Position numbers and translations under genes: made by a program. The notes beneath the pieces were generated by a model, which saw nothing but the letters and a program-made list of their open reading frames with translations, was not told the DNA's origin and did no database searches. From a virus, in IMG/VR virus record IMGVR_UViG_3300040816_000388, positions 1-59,681 of that record: a stretch of 59,681 bases of DNA. One strand, written 5' to 3'. Positions 23,061 through 30,860 of this stretch are shown one piece after another (position 1 is the first letter of the stretch; each line of letters opens with the position of its first letter).

Positions 23061-23797
23061 CTGCCTACGTCCAATTCGTACCATTTAGTATTAAAGTTTA
23101 GTCTTCGAGGTTTAGCATGATGATTGTTATGTAAACTTTCACCCCATGTAAATAATGCTAACCAAGGATTGTTTGTACTGTTATTTTTCATTGGAGTAGT
23201 TGCATACGTCAAACCTTTGATAGGTGTATGTCCAAATACATTTACTATTCCACTTATAACTAAACTTAAATAACTTGCATTTAAACTTGCAAGTAAATAT
23301 CTTCCGTCATGCCACCATATAGTCATTAAACCTATAATTACTAAATTTAATATTACTAAAAAGTAATAATTTCTATGACACCAAATTGAATAAGGATCTA
23401 AAATCTTTTTTACTTTAAAAATTTCTTGTTGTGCAAATCTGTGATTCTCTTTATGAAAAATCCATCCTGCAAATGCATACCATAATCCTTTTGTAGGAGT
23501 ATGCACATCTTTATCTGTGTCTGTATGTGCGTGGTGACTTCTGTTGTGTATTAGGCTCCATGTTACTGGTGAGCCTTGTGCTCCTTGACAACCTAAATAT
23601 AATAAAAACTTTCTTATAGGTTCCCAAGTTTTAAAACTTTTATGACTATGTAATCTATGATATCCAACTACTATTCCATATCCACTATACAATGTTGTAA
23701 AGAATAATGTTGCTAACCAAAGTTCTGTTGAGCCATAGACAAGACTCCAAACAAAACTTAATATTGTAACAGGTATAAACAGTAAGTAAAATATCAT
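23030..23797 (-). CDS. Fatty acid desaturase (membrane, copy 2)
   Basis: 255 aa. Three histidine boxes are present: H47RLHSH52, HNRSHH (84-89) with following HTDTDKDVHTP, and SLHNNHH near residue 220; these hold the diiron centre of acyl desaturases. Hydrophobic spans at 1-~20, ~25-45, ~125-140 and ~160-175 fit the usual four-helix membrane arrangement. Likely introduces a cis double bond into an acyl chain, delta-9 type by resemblance. Overlaps desaturase copy 1 by 4 nt. The two copies differ clearly. Confidence 0.9.
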   Translation of the reverse strand: MIFYLLFIPVTILSFVWSLVYGSTELWLATLFFTTLYSGYGIVVGYHRLHSHKSFKTWEPIRKFLLYLGCQGAQGSPVTWSLIHNRSHHAHTDTDKDVHTPTKGLWYAFAGWIFHKENHRFAQQEIFKVKKILDPYSIWCHRNYYFLVILNLVIIGLMTIWWHDGRYLLASLNASYLSLVISGIVNVFGHTPIKGLTYATTPMKNNSTNNPWLALFTWGESLHNNHHAKPRRLNFNTKWYELDVGRWLISTVKKS

Positions 23798-24621
23798 CTT
23801 TTTCTCAGTCGTTCAATAACTAAACCACTTATATCTATTTCACTCCAGTGTTGGCTATTGTTTGTTGCTTTCCAATATCTATGATGATTGTTATGTAACA
23901 TTTCACCAAAAGTTAGTATTGCTCCAACTCTATTATTTACACTATTGTCTTTTGTTTCAAAGTTTCTGTAACCAAACCATTTCTTGTGACTGAATGCTGT
24001 TACAGTACTAGTATTTAAAAGTGTGAACCATATGCCCATCCAAAAACCGTATAGTGCTACTTTCCAACCGAACAGTAGTGCTATCAGTATAAGTGTGCCA
24101 TAGTTTATTGCCATATGATAATCGTTTAGTATTTGATAAAACTTATCATTTACAAAACCTCTTCTCACATAGTTTACTAACACTCTTCTACTAACGTGTT
24201 GATCAAAATATTTTTGTTCTTTGTGCCATGTTAAAAAAGCATACCACATTCCTTTGTTCGGTGTATGTGGATCTTCTTCAGTGTCGCTGTGGACATGATG
24301 TCCTTTTTCGTGTACCATTACCCATGGAAATATACTTCCATAGCCGTTGAATACACCCATAAGTGTTACAAAACGTTCTTTCCATTTTGGCATTTCAAAT
24401 GCACCATGGCCCCAATATCTATGTAAGCCAATAGCCATTCCAATACAGCCAAAAAAGAAATAAAAGACGAACGTATATTTTAGATAATTCCAGTCTCCAA
24501 AATAAGCCATGGCACCTAATCCTACTAGGCCTAAGAAATGTACTGGTAATGTATACAGCCAGAAATTGGCTTTTGCTTTGTCTTTAAAAAAGTTTGTCAA
24601 TGAATTCAAAAGTTTCTTCAT
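23794..24621 (-). CDS. Fatty acid desaturase (membrane, copy 1)
   Basis: 275 aa. Histidine boxes H67RYWGH72, HEKGHHVHSDTEEDPHTP (around 100) and LHNNHH (around 235) are complete. Membrane spans flank them as in delta-9 acyl-CoA or acyl-lipid desaturases. It begins inside the end of the preceding gene (38-nt overlap), and no better downstream ATG restores the N-terminus. Having two desaturases in tandem is unusual for a phage; each may act at a different position or chain length. Confidence 0.9.
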   Translation of the reverse strand: MKKLLNSLTNFFKDKAKANFWLYTLPVHFLGLVGLGAMAYFGDWNYLKYTFVFYFFFGCIGMAIGLHRYWGHGAFEMPKWKERFVTLMGVFNGYGSIFPWVMVHEKGHHVHSDTEEDPHTPNKGMWYAFLTWHKEQKYFDQHVSRRVLVNYVRRGFVNDKFYQILNDYHMAINYGTLILIALLFGWKVALYGFWMGIWFTLLNTSTVTAFSHKKWFGYRNFETKDNSVNNRVGAILTFGEMLHNNHHRYWKATNNSQHWSEIDISGLVIERLRKR

Positions 24622-25540
24622 GATAATGTTCTAACATCTCTTTAAGTTTAGTGTCTACTTTTACTGTGTACTGTAGACTCGCATACTTCAGAGTCAAAGG
24701 TGAAAATGGTGCTAATCTTTGTCTGAATGCTATATCGTATTTATCATGACCGAAAAAACTTTTTAGCATTTCAATGCCAATTAGTTTTTGTGTTGTGGGT
24801 TTTATATTAAACCCTGCTTGTTTAATAGTACGCATTTCGTATTGATAATACCTATGTGGAGCATTATCTACAAATTCTTGCGTTGCTGATTTTAATACCT
24901 CTCCATAACTTTGTGTAAACATCCAACTGCTATACATATCTACATAATGTTCTTGGAAATTAGTATACTCTTTACCAAATACTGTTGCGGCATGTTCTTG
25001 TGTTTCATGAGGTACAAAAGGCATAAAGCCATTATTTTTACTTCTAGTCCAATCACTGTTACTAACATGCATCATAAAGCCAGGATACACAATACAACAA
25101 TCTGGTAGCATATCAAAGAACTTACCAGCAATAGTCATTTGTGGTTGCGTTGTAGGAAACTTTTCTCCATAGTATTCTAAGTCTGGACCATTAAATAATT
25201 CAGGTACATCTATATAAAATAATTCATATGTTATATTATGTTTCTCACAATATGCAATAGTGCATTCGTTTTCTCTTTTACTTAAATCATTACTAAGTAA
25301 AGGTATAGCCGCTTTAAATTCTATACCTGCCATTTTAAATGCCTGCATGGCTATTTGGGAATACATGTGTTGTACACTATAATCGCACCATACATATAAA
25401 TCTTTGGTGTACTTTTCTCTAATTGCTTTTGCAGTTTTTATTGCTTCTTGCATTGGAGTACCAGGAATATTTTTTGGTGCGTGTACAAACATATCTACAG
25501 GCTTACCGCCTCCAAACTCGCTAAACGTTACCCCTCTCAT
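24584..25540 (-). CDS. Conserved phage protein, possible PP-loop-like fold
   Basis: 318 aa. The segment LYVWCDYSVQHMYSQIAMQAFKMAG (begins about residue 48) followed by a strand, ECTIAYCEKHNITYELFYID, has the order of PP-loop ATPases (signature loop, helix, then a CxxxH-x-I strand), but the SGGxDS loop itself is replaced, so ATP-pyrophosphatase activity is doubtful. The C-terminal ~150 residues are aromatic-rich with no recognised domain. Overlaps 25537-26679 by 4 nt and desaturase 1 by 38 nt. Confidence 0.55.
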   Translation of the reverse strand: MRGVTFSEFGGGKPVDMFVHAPKNIPGTPMQEAIKTAKAIREKYTKDLYVWCDYSVQHMYSQIAMQAFKMAGIEFKAAIPLLSNDLSKRENECTIAYCEKHNITYELFYIDVPELFNGPDLEYYGEKFPTTQPQMTIAGKFFDMLPDCCIVYPGFMMHVSNSDWTRSKNNGFMPFVPHETQEHAATVFGKEYTNFQEHYVDMYSSWMFTQSYGEVLKSATQEFVDNAPHRYYQYEMRTIKQAGFNIKPTTQKLIGIEMLKSFFGHDKYDIAFRQRLAPFSPLTLKYASLQYTVKVDTKLKEMLEHYHEETFEFIDKLF

Positions 25541-26679
25541 TTTAGACCTCTATATAAATGATAGTCATTTAAATTATAAGTTCTAATAAACGGATCACCT
25601 GGTTCTAAAAGTTTTACAGGTCTTGCCATAGGCACCCAGTATTCTCTAATTGTAAAAGGTGGTGCATCATATGGTTGATTGAAATACTTTTGTTTTACAT
25701 CTTCATATGTAAGTTTATTATCTGCATCGCAACTTATAATATGGTATTCGAATTTATGATCATTAAATCTAACTACAAATTTATGAAATAGATCTTTCTT
25801 AAATTTAAATGTGCCATACATCCAACCACTGTCAGTATTAAATGTAATACCACGTGGTAAGTCTTTGTCTACTGTAATACTTTCTGCGTTTACAAAATCT
25901 TCTAATTCACAAGAACCATATTTAACTTCTACTATGTCACCTGGCCTAACTGGCAATAAATGTTCACCGGCAAAATATCTTAAGTTTGATACTGGCAAAA
26001 ATTCATAAACTTTGTTTAATTTTTCTGGAGTCTTTACTAAACGTCTTGGCCATGGAGCACTTTTTACATTGCTTTCACTATAAAAATCTAAATCATATTC
26101 TAATTGTAATTCTTTAGTAACTAATTTTTCACAAACAATGTGTACTGCTTCATTACTGTTTGGCACATCAGGTACAATAAAATCATACACATCAATCCAA
26201 TTAGCATAGTGTCCATTATGCAAATTTCCACCTACTCTAAATACCCCATCAACTGCTACTGGACTAAGATCTAGTATTGGTAAATCCTCGTTTCCACCGG
26301 AACAAACTACTATATTTCCTGCTTTAATTAGTTGATTTATACGATAATCTAATATATAATTACGATCTATTTGCCAGTCAAAACACAATATCTGTGGTTT
26401 TTGCGTCTCTAACAGGTCTAATTTTTCAATGAGTGGCGCAAGTGTATCTTCTAATAAAACATGCGTGTAAGACGGTGTATGTGCGTTTAAACCACCGAAA
26501 TACGCAATATCTTCGTTGTTTTGCATGTTTAAAACAGGGTAGTTTGCTGTAATGTAATTTATAGTCTCATATTCGTTGAGTTGGCAATCTATTAGATATG
26601 TGTTATGTTTAAAAGATTGTATTATATCAACAGGAAACGTAGATATGTTTATAGGATCAACAAATTGTATAATAAGCAT
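25537..26679 (-). CDS. Hypothetical protein with subtilase-like core and Ig-like domain
   Basis: 380 aa. Residues ~110-175 (INQLIKAGNIVVCSGGNEDL, then FRVGGNLHNGHYANWIDVYD) follow the subtilase pattern AGI-VVxAAGN ... VGA ... N ... VD, but the catalytic Ser/His/Asp motifs are absent, so it would be inactive. Around 260-300 the sequence DLPRGITFNTDSGWMYGTF resembles cadherin/He_PIG-type Ig modules. It may be a surface or adhesion protein. The ATG has an AATAAATA box 6 nt upstream. First gene of the seven-gene operon. Confidence 0.5.
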   Translation of the reverse strand: MLIIQFVDPINISTFPVDIIQSFKHNTYLIDCQLNEYETINYITANYPVLNMQNNEDIAYFGGLNAHTPSYTHVLLEDTLAPLIEKLDLLETQKPQILCFDWQIDRNYILDYRINQLIKAGNIVVCSGGNEDLPILDLSPVAVDGVFRVGGNLHNGHYANWIDVYDFIVPDVPNSNEAVHIVCEKLVTKELQLEYDLDFYSESNVKSAPWPRRLVKTPEKLNKVYEFLPVSNLRYFAGEHLLPVRPGDIVEVKYGSCELEDFVNAESITVDKDLPRGITFNTDSGWMYGTFKFKKDLFHKFVVRFNDHKFEYHIISCDADNKLTYEDVKQKYFNQPYDAPPFTIREYWVPMARPVKLLEPGDPFIRTYNLNDYHLYRGLK

Positions 26680-26685
26680 GTTGAA

Positions 26686-26693
26686 TATTTATT
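26686..26693 (-). promoter_or_regulatory. T4-type late promoter (AATAAATA), leaderless spacing
   Basis: One mismatch to TATAAATA; ends 6 nt before the ATG at 26679. Confidence 0.6.
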
Positions 26694-26708
26694 ATTGTGT
26701 AGGCTAGT

Positions 26709-26972
26709 TTAGCCAGCAAATACGGTACTAGAACCGTTAGCGGCATGTCCGCAAGTTGCGGAATCACCTGATCTTACAACTGGTTTACCTTGAGCAAATA
26801 CTGTTTTGCTAGATTCTACCATTGTTGGTGATGTATGTGGTGGCTTACCATGAGGAGCAACTTGGTCACCAAGTAAACTAGTACGTTGTCCTTCAGTAAA
26901 AACTGTAGAAGCACCAGGTCCTAATATAGCACCTTTGGCTTGATTGGCTGATACTTTTGTTACACCTGGCAT
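26709..26972 (-). CDS. PAAR-motif spike tip protein
   Basis: 87 aa. Shows the repeated PAAR pattern: TVFTEGQRTSLLGDQVAPHG, then TVFAQGKPVVRSGDSATCGH and a final GSSTVFAG. PAAR proteins cap the central spike of contractile tails (T4 gp5.4-like) and carry a metal ion held by His and Cys. It begins 1 nt overlapped with the stop of nrdB (TAATG), so it is translated with the ribonucleotide reductase genes, an odd place for a virion gene. Confidence 0.85.
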   Translation of the reverse strand: MPGVTKVSANQAKGAILGPGASTVFTEGQRTSLLGDQVAPHGKPPHTSPTMVESSKTVFAQGKPVVRSGDSATCGHAANGSSTVFAG

Positions 26973-28069
26973 TATAAACTAAATCCTTTAAATGTATCTT
27001 GTTCTACATCTTGCTTAGTACCACCAATAACATAACTGCTAATTTCAGTTTCTTGTGGTGCTACTTGTACACTACCACCTGCTATCCATGATTGTGTCCA
27101 TGGTAAAGGGTTGGTACCAGTATTATAAATCTTTTCTTGTCTAACGGCATGCATTCTTTTACCAGCAATAAACTCTACATACTGCTTTAGTAGTTCTGCG
27201 TTTAATCCAATAATACTTCCGTCTTTGAACAAATAGTCTGCCCATTTCTTTTCTTGCTCAACAGCATCAACGAACATCTTAGTACATTGCTCATATGTTT
27301 CTTTTTCTATTTTTGCAAAGTCTTTATCGTCTTGCGGTAAAATCTTTAGCATTTGTTGTGTACTTGCTAAGTGAACGTTTTCGTCTCTAGCAATCAGTTT
27401 AATAATTTTAGCATTGCCTTCCATTTTTTTAAGTTCTGCAAATGCCCAACTACATGCAAAGGACACATAAAAACGTACACCTTCTAAGATGTTTACACTC
27501 ATTATTGCTAACCATAGAGCCTTTTTGTGTTCGTATTCATCGTACTTTTTACTTGCTTGTTGTCTTAACAGGTTGTATTCAATGAGTTTATCGTAGTTAG
27601 CAGTAATACTATCAGCACAATCTACAATCTCTTTAACGTCAAGCATTTCATCAAATATTTTACTAGGATCTGCATATACGTTTCTGATAATATGTGTATA
27701 ACTTCTGCTGTGAATAGTTTCACTGAATGCCCAAGTCTCAATCCAGGTTTCTAATTCTGGCAGAGTTACTATAGGCAAGAAAGCAAGATTAGGTGAACGT
27801 CCTTGTACACTATCCAACAATATTTGTCTTTTTAAATTGCTTGTAAAGATATGCTGTTCATGAGCAGAAAGATTTTTAAAGTCGGTTGCATCACGTAAGA
27901 TATCTACTTCTTCAGGTCTCCAAAAGAATCCTAACTGCTTATCAGTTAGTTTATCAAACTGTTTATATTTAAGTGTATCAAATCTTTGAATATCTACCGG
28001 ACCACTTTTATCTAAAAACATTTTAGATTCTGTGTGCTTTGTTTTTCTGTTAGGATTAAAAACTGTCAT
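26972..28069 (-). CDS. nrdB: Ribonucleotide reductase class I, small subunit
   Basis: 365 aa. Metal-site motifs in order: FFWRPEEVD, ETWAFSETIHSRSYTHI (Glu and the E-x2-H pair) and ARDENVHLAS (E-x2-H). The C-terminal tail DVEQDTFKGFSL would dock into NrdA. Length is typical of class Ia R2. It supplies the radical for reduction of ribonucleotides to dNTPs for phage DNA synthesis. It overlaps nrdA by 1 nt and is followed by PAAR. Confidence 0.95.
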   Translation of the reverse strand: MTVFNPNRKTKHTESKMFLDKSGPVDIQRFDTLKYKQFDKLTDKQLGFFWRPEEVDILRDATDFKNLSAHEQHIFTSNLKRQILLDSVQGRSPNLAFLPIVTLPELETWIETWAFSETIHSRSYTHIIRNVYADPSKIFDEMLDVKEIVDCADSITANYDKLIEYNLLRQQASKKYDEYEHKKALWLAIMSVNILEGVRFYVSFACSWAFAELKKMEGNAKIIKLIARDENVHLASTQQMLKILPQDDKDFAKIEKETYEQCTKMFVDAVEQEKKWADYLFKDGSIIGLNAELLKQYVEFIAGKRMHAVRQEKIYNTGTNPLPWTQSWIAGGSVQVAPQETEISSYVIGGTKQDVEQDTFKGFSL

Positions 28070-30363
28070 TATATTTTACAACTCTCGCAATCGTCATCAT
28101 CTAAAGATGACACCATGTTTACTTCTATTGTTTCTGTAGTGTCTTTATTTATATCAATTTCACCTTGACCATCAAACGTGTTATTATAATACATCTGCTT
28201 TCCACCATATTTATAAAAAGTTAAGATGTCTTTAATTAGTACACTTACTGGAACTTTTTCATCTTCAAAATATTCTGGATTATATGATGTGTTTACACTA
28301 ATACCTTGGTCAATATATTTTTGTAATACGGCCATAATCTTTAAGTACCCCTCTGGAGATTTTTGATCCCACAGCAAATCATACTTGTTCTTAAGTCTTG
28401 GATATCCAGGAACTACTTGTTTAAGTACACCATGTTTACTTTGTTTAATACTTACATAACTACGTGGTGGTTCAATACCATTTGTACTGTTACTAATCTG
28501 TGCTGATGTTTCAGCAGGCATAAGTGCCATTAGTGTTGAATTACGGATACCTGTTTCTTTAAGTTGCTTACGCAATCCTTTCCAATCCATACGTTCTTTA
28601 TTTTTAACTAATTCGTCAACGTCTTTTTTATATGTTTGGTTAGGTGTAATACCGTGTCCGTATTTAGTTTCCATTACACCTGGAATAGCACCTTTCTCAA
28701 TAGCCAAGTTTGCACTTGCTTTGATTAAGTAATAACTCCATGCTTCTGCATACTCATCAATCAATTCTAAATTAGGCTCTTGATAACTAGTATCATTTTT
28801 TGCTAACCAATATGCAAAGTTGATAATGCCGACACCGAGAGGGCGTCTCTTTTCAGTACTAAGTTCGGCGGCTAATACAGGATAACTTTGGTAATCCAAA
28901 AGTTCATCCAATGCTCTTACAGCCAGATCACAAATTTTTTCAAAGTCGTCTGGTTTCTTTATGACACCCCAATTTATCGCACTCAAAGTACATAGAGATA
29001 TCTCACCATCTCGGTCATCGGTATTACTTAAAGGTTTAGTAGGTAGGTCAATTTCACAACACAAATTACTTTGTTTGATTGGTGCTACATCTTCTATAAA
29101 TGCTCCATGTGTATTAGCATGGTCTACATTCATAAGATATATCCTACCCGTGTCTTTTCTTTCTTGCACAAACGACGAAAATAAATCCATAGCAGGAATA
29201 GTCTTTTTCCTAATATTTGTTTTACGTTCAGCCGCTTCATATAACTCTTTGAACTTGTCCTGATCTGCAAAAAAAGAATCATATAGTCCTGGCACATCAT
29301 GTGGCGAGAACAATGTGATGTTTTCACCACTAATGAGTCTTTCATACATCAGTTTATTAAATTGCACACCATAATCCATATGGCGTACTCTGTTGTCTTC
29401 TGTTCCTTTATTGTTCTTTAATACTAGTAAGTCTTCAACTTCTAAATGCCAAATAGGATAGTATAGTGTTGCCGCTCCACCACGTACTCCACCTTGTGAG
29501 CATGACTTAACTGCTGATTGGAATAGTTTATAGAAGGGGATAACTCCTGTGTGAGTTGCGTCTCCACTCCTGATAGGCGAGCCTACTGCTCTTATACTTC
29601 CAGCACCAATGCCAATACCTGCCTTCTGGCTAACGTATTTTACAATACTACTTGCTGTAGCATTGATACTATCTAAACTGTCATCTGTTTCAATTAGTAC
29701 ACAACTACTGAATTGTCTTTGTGGTGTTCTAACACCTGCCATGACTGGAGTAGGTAAACTAATTTTAAATGTACTAATAGCATCATAATATCCCTTAATA
29801 TATTTCATTCTTGTATCAGCAGGATATTTTGCAAACAATGTTGCCGCAATCATCATATATGCAACTTGTGGAGTTTCAAAAATTTGTCCTGTTGATCTAT
29901 TTTGTACCAGATACTTGCCACGGAATTGTTCCATAGCCGCATAAGTGAGATACTCGTCTCTGTTATGGTCTATAAAACTTTGTAATTCGTTGATTTCATC
30001 TTTTGTGTATAGATCTAAAAATTCTGCATCATACATTCCATCATCAACATTCTTTTGAATAATATCACACAGACATGGAGGTTCAAACTCACCATATACC
30101 ATTTTACGCAAATGATAACTGATTAGTCTACCAGCAACATACTGATAGTTAGGTGCTTCTTCAGAAATAAGATCAGCGGCACTTTTAATAAGTGTCTCTT
30201 GAATATCTTCTGTTTTGATTGACTCGAAAAATTGAATTTGAGAATTGATTTCTACTTCACTAGCACTTACGCCAGTGATACCTTCACATGCATAAGCAAC
30301 TACTTTATGCAACTTGTCTATGTTTATGTCTTCTAGTTTGCCGTCTCTTTTTTCTACTTGCAT
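28069..30363 (-). CDS. nrdA: Ribonucleotide reductase class I, large subunit
   Basis: 764 aa. An N-terminal ATP-cone (MQVEKRDGKLEDINIDKL onward, ~1-90) is followed by the class I barrel with QFSSCVLIETDDSLDSI (first active-site Cys), NLCCEIDLPTKP (second Cys and Glu), SLCTLSAIN and ALMPAETSAQIS. The C-terminal CESC (759-762) is the redox pair. Its own sigma70-like promoter with perfect hexamers lies 26 nt upstream of the ATG. No intein or split is seen. Confidence 0.96.
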   Translation of the reverse strand: MQVEKRDGKLEDINIDKLHKVVAYACEGITGVSASEVEINSQIQFFESIKTEDIQETLIKSAADLISEEAPNYQYVAGRLISYHLRKMVYGEFEPPCLCDIIQKNVDDGMYDAEFLDLYTKDEINELQSFIDHNRDEYLTYAAMEQFRGKYLVQNRSTGQIFETPQVAYMMIAATLFAKYPADTRMKYIKGYYDAISTFKISLPTPVMAGVRTPQRQFSSCVLIETDDSLDSINATASSIVKYVSQKAGIGIGAGSIRAVGSPIRSGDATHTGVIPFYKLFQSAVKSCSQGGVRGGAATLYYPIWHLEVEDLLVLKNNKGTEDNRVRHMDYGVQFNKLMYERLISGENITLFSPHDVPGLYDSFFADQDKFKELYEAAERKTNIRKKTIPAMDLFSSFVQERKDTGRIYLMNVDHANTHGAFIEDVAPIKQSNLCCEIDLPTKPLSNTDDRDGEISLCTLSAINWGVIKKPDDFEKICDLAVRALDELLDYQSYPVLAAELSTEKRRPLGVGIINFAYWLAKNDTSYQEPNLELIDEYAEAWSYYLIKASANLAIEKGAIPGVMETKYGHGITPNQTYKKDVDELVKNKERMDWKGLRKQLKETGIRNSTLMALMPAETSAQISNSTNGIEPPRSYVSIKQSKHGVLKQVVPGYPRLKNKYDLLWDQKSPEGYLKIMAVLQKYIDQGISVNTSYNPEYFEDEKVPVSVLIKDILTFYKYGGKQMYYNNTFDGQGEIDINKDTTETIEVNMVSSLDDDDCESCKI

Positions 30364-30389
30364 GTGTTTTTATCCAAAGTGTGTTCTAC

Positions 30390-30418
30390 ATTATAACACT
30401 AACGTATTACAATGTCAA
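30390..30418 (-). promoter_or_regulatory. Sigma70-like early promoter of nrdA
   Basis: Minus strand TTGACA, 17-nt spacer, TATAAT: a perfect consensus, within an otherwise AT-rich gap. Confidence 0.88.
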
Positions 30419-30421
30419 TAA

Positions 30422-30847
30422 TTAAATTATTGGTATATATAAATTTTTAAAAGTGGTCAATTCTACATAGTAATCTTTTGCTATGTCAATTGGTACTGGC
30501 TTTGAGGTATCTAGATTATACATATTTTCATTATGTACAAAGACTGCACCGTCAAATCCATTCATGCTATTACTTATCACTTTCCATTCTGTTTCATATG
30601 GATTTAGGTAATCTAAATGGCCGAGTAATTGGTACAATAATATGGATATGCCCGTAGTACAAAAATAGCCATGCTCTAAGATTTCAAACGGCTTTGGCCA
30701 GGACTTAGGAGTCCAATAATCTATGTATCTAGAACGTGGTTTTATCTCGCCGAAGTGCTCGAGTATTTTGGATTTTGAAAGTTTGCTTGTTCGTAACTCT
30801 CGGTATTGTTCTAATCTAGTCGCAACTGTAGTGTGTTTTTCAAACAT
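30422..30847 (-). CDS. Hypothetical protein downstream of tail fibre, 141 aa
   Basis: No family recognised. N-terminal half is basic (RLEQYRELRTSKLSKSKIL) and the middle contains many aromatic residues (PRSRYIDYWTPKSWPKPFEI). It starts 13 nt after the end of the large fibre-like gene and has no promoter of its own, so it is co-expressed with it. A fibre-assembly or fibre-attachment partner is a position-based guess. Confidence 0.65.
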   Translation of the reverse strand: MFEKHTTVATRLEQYRELRTSKLSKSKILEHFGEIKPRSRYIDYWTPKSWPKPFEILEHGYFCTTGISILLYQLLGHLDYLNPYETEWKVISNSMNGFDGAVFVHNENMYNLDTSKPVPIDIAKDYYVELTTFKNLYIPII

Positions 30848-30860
30848 TTAAAATCCTGTT

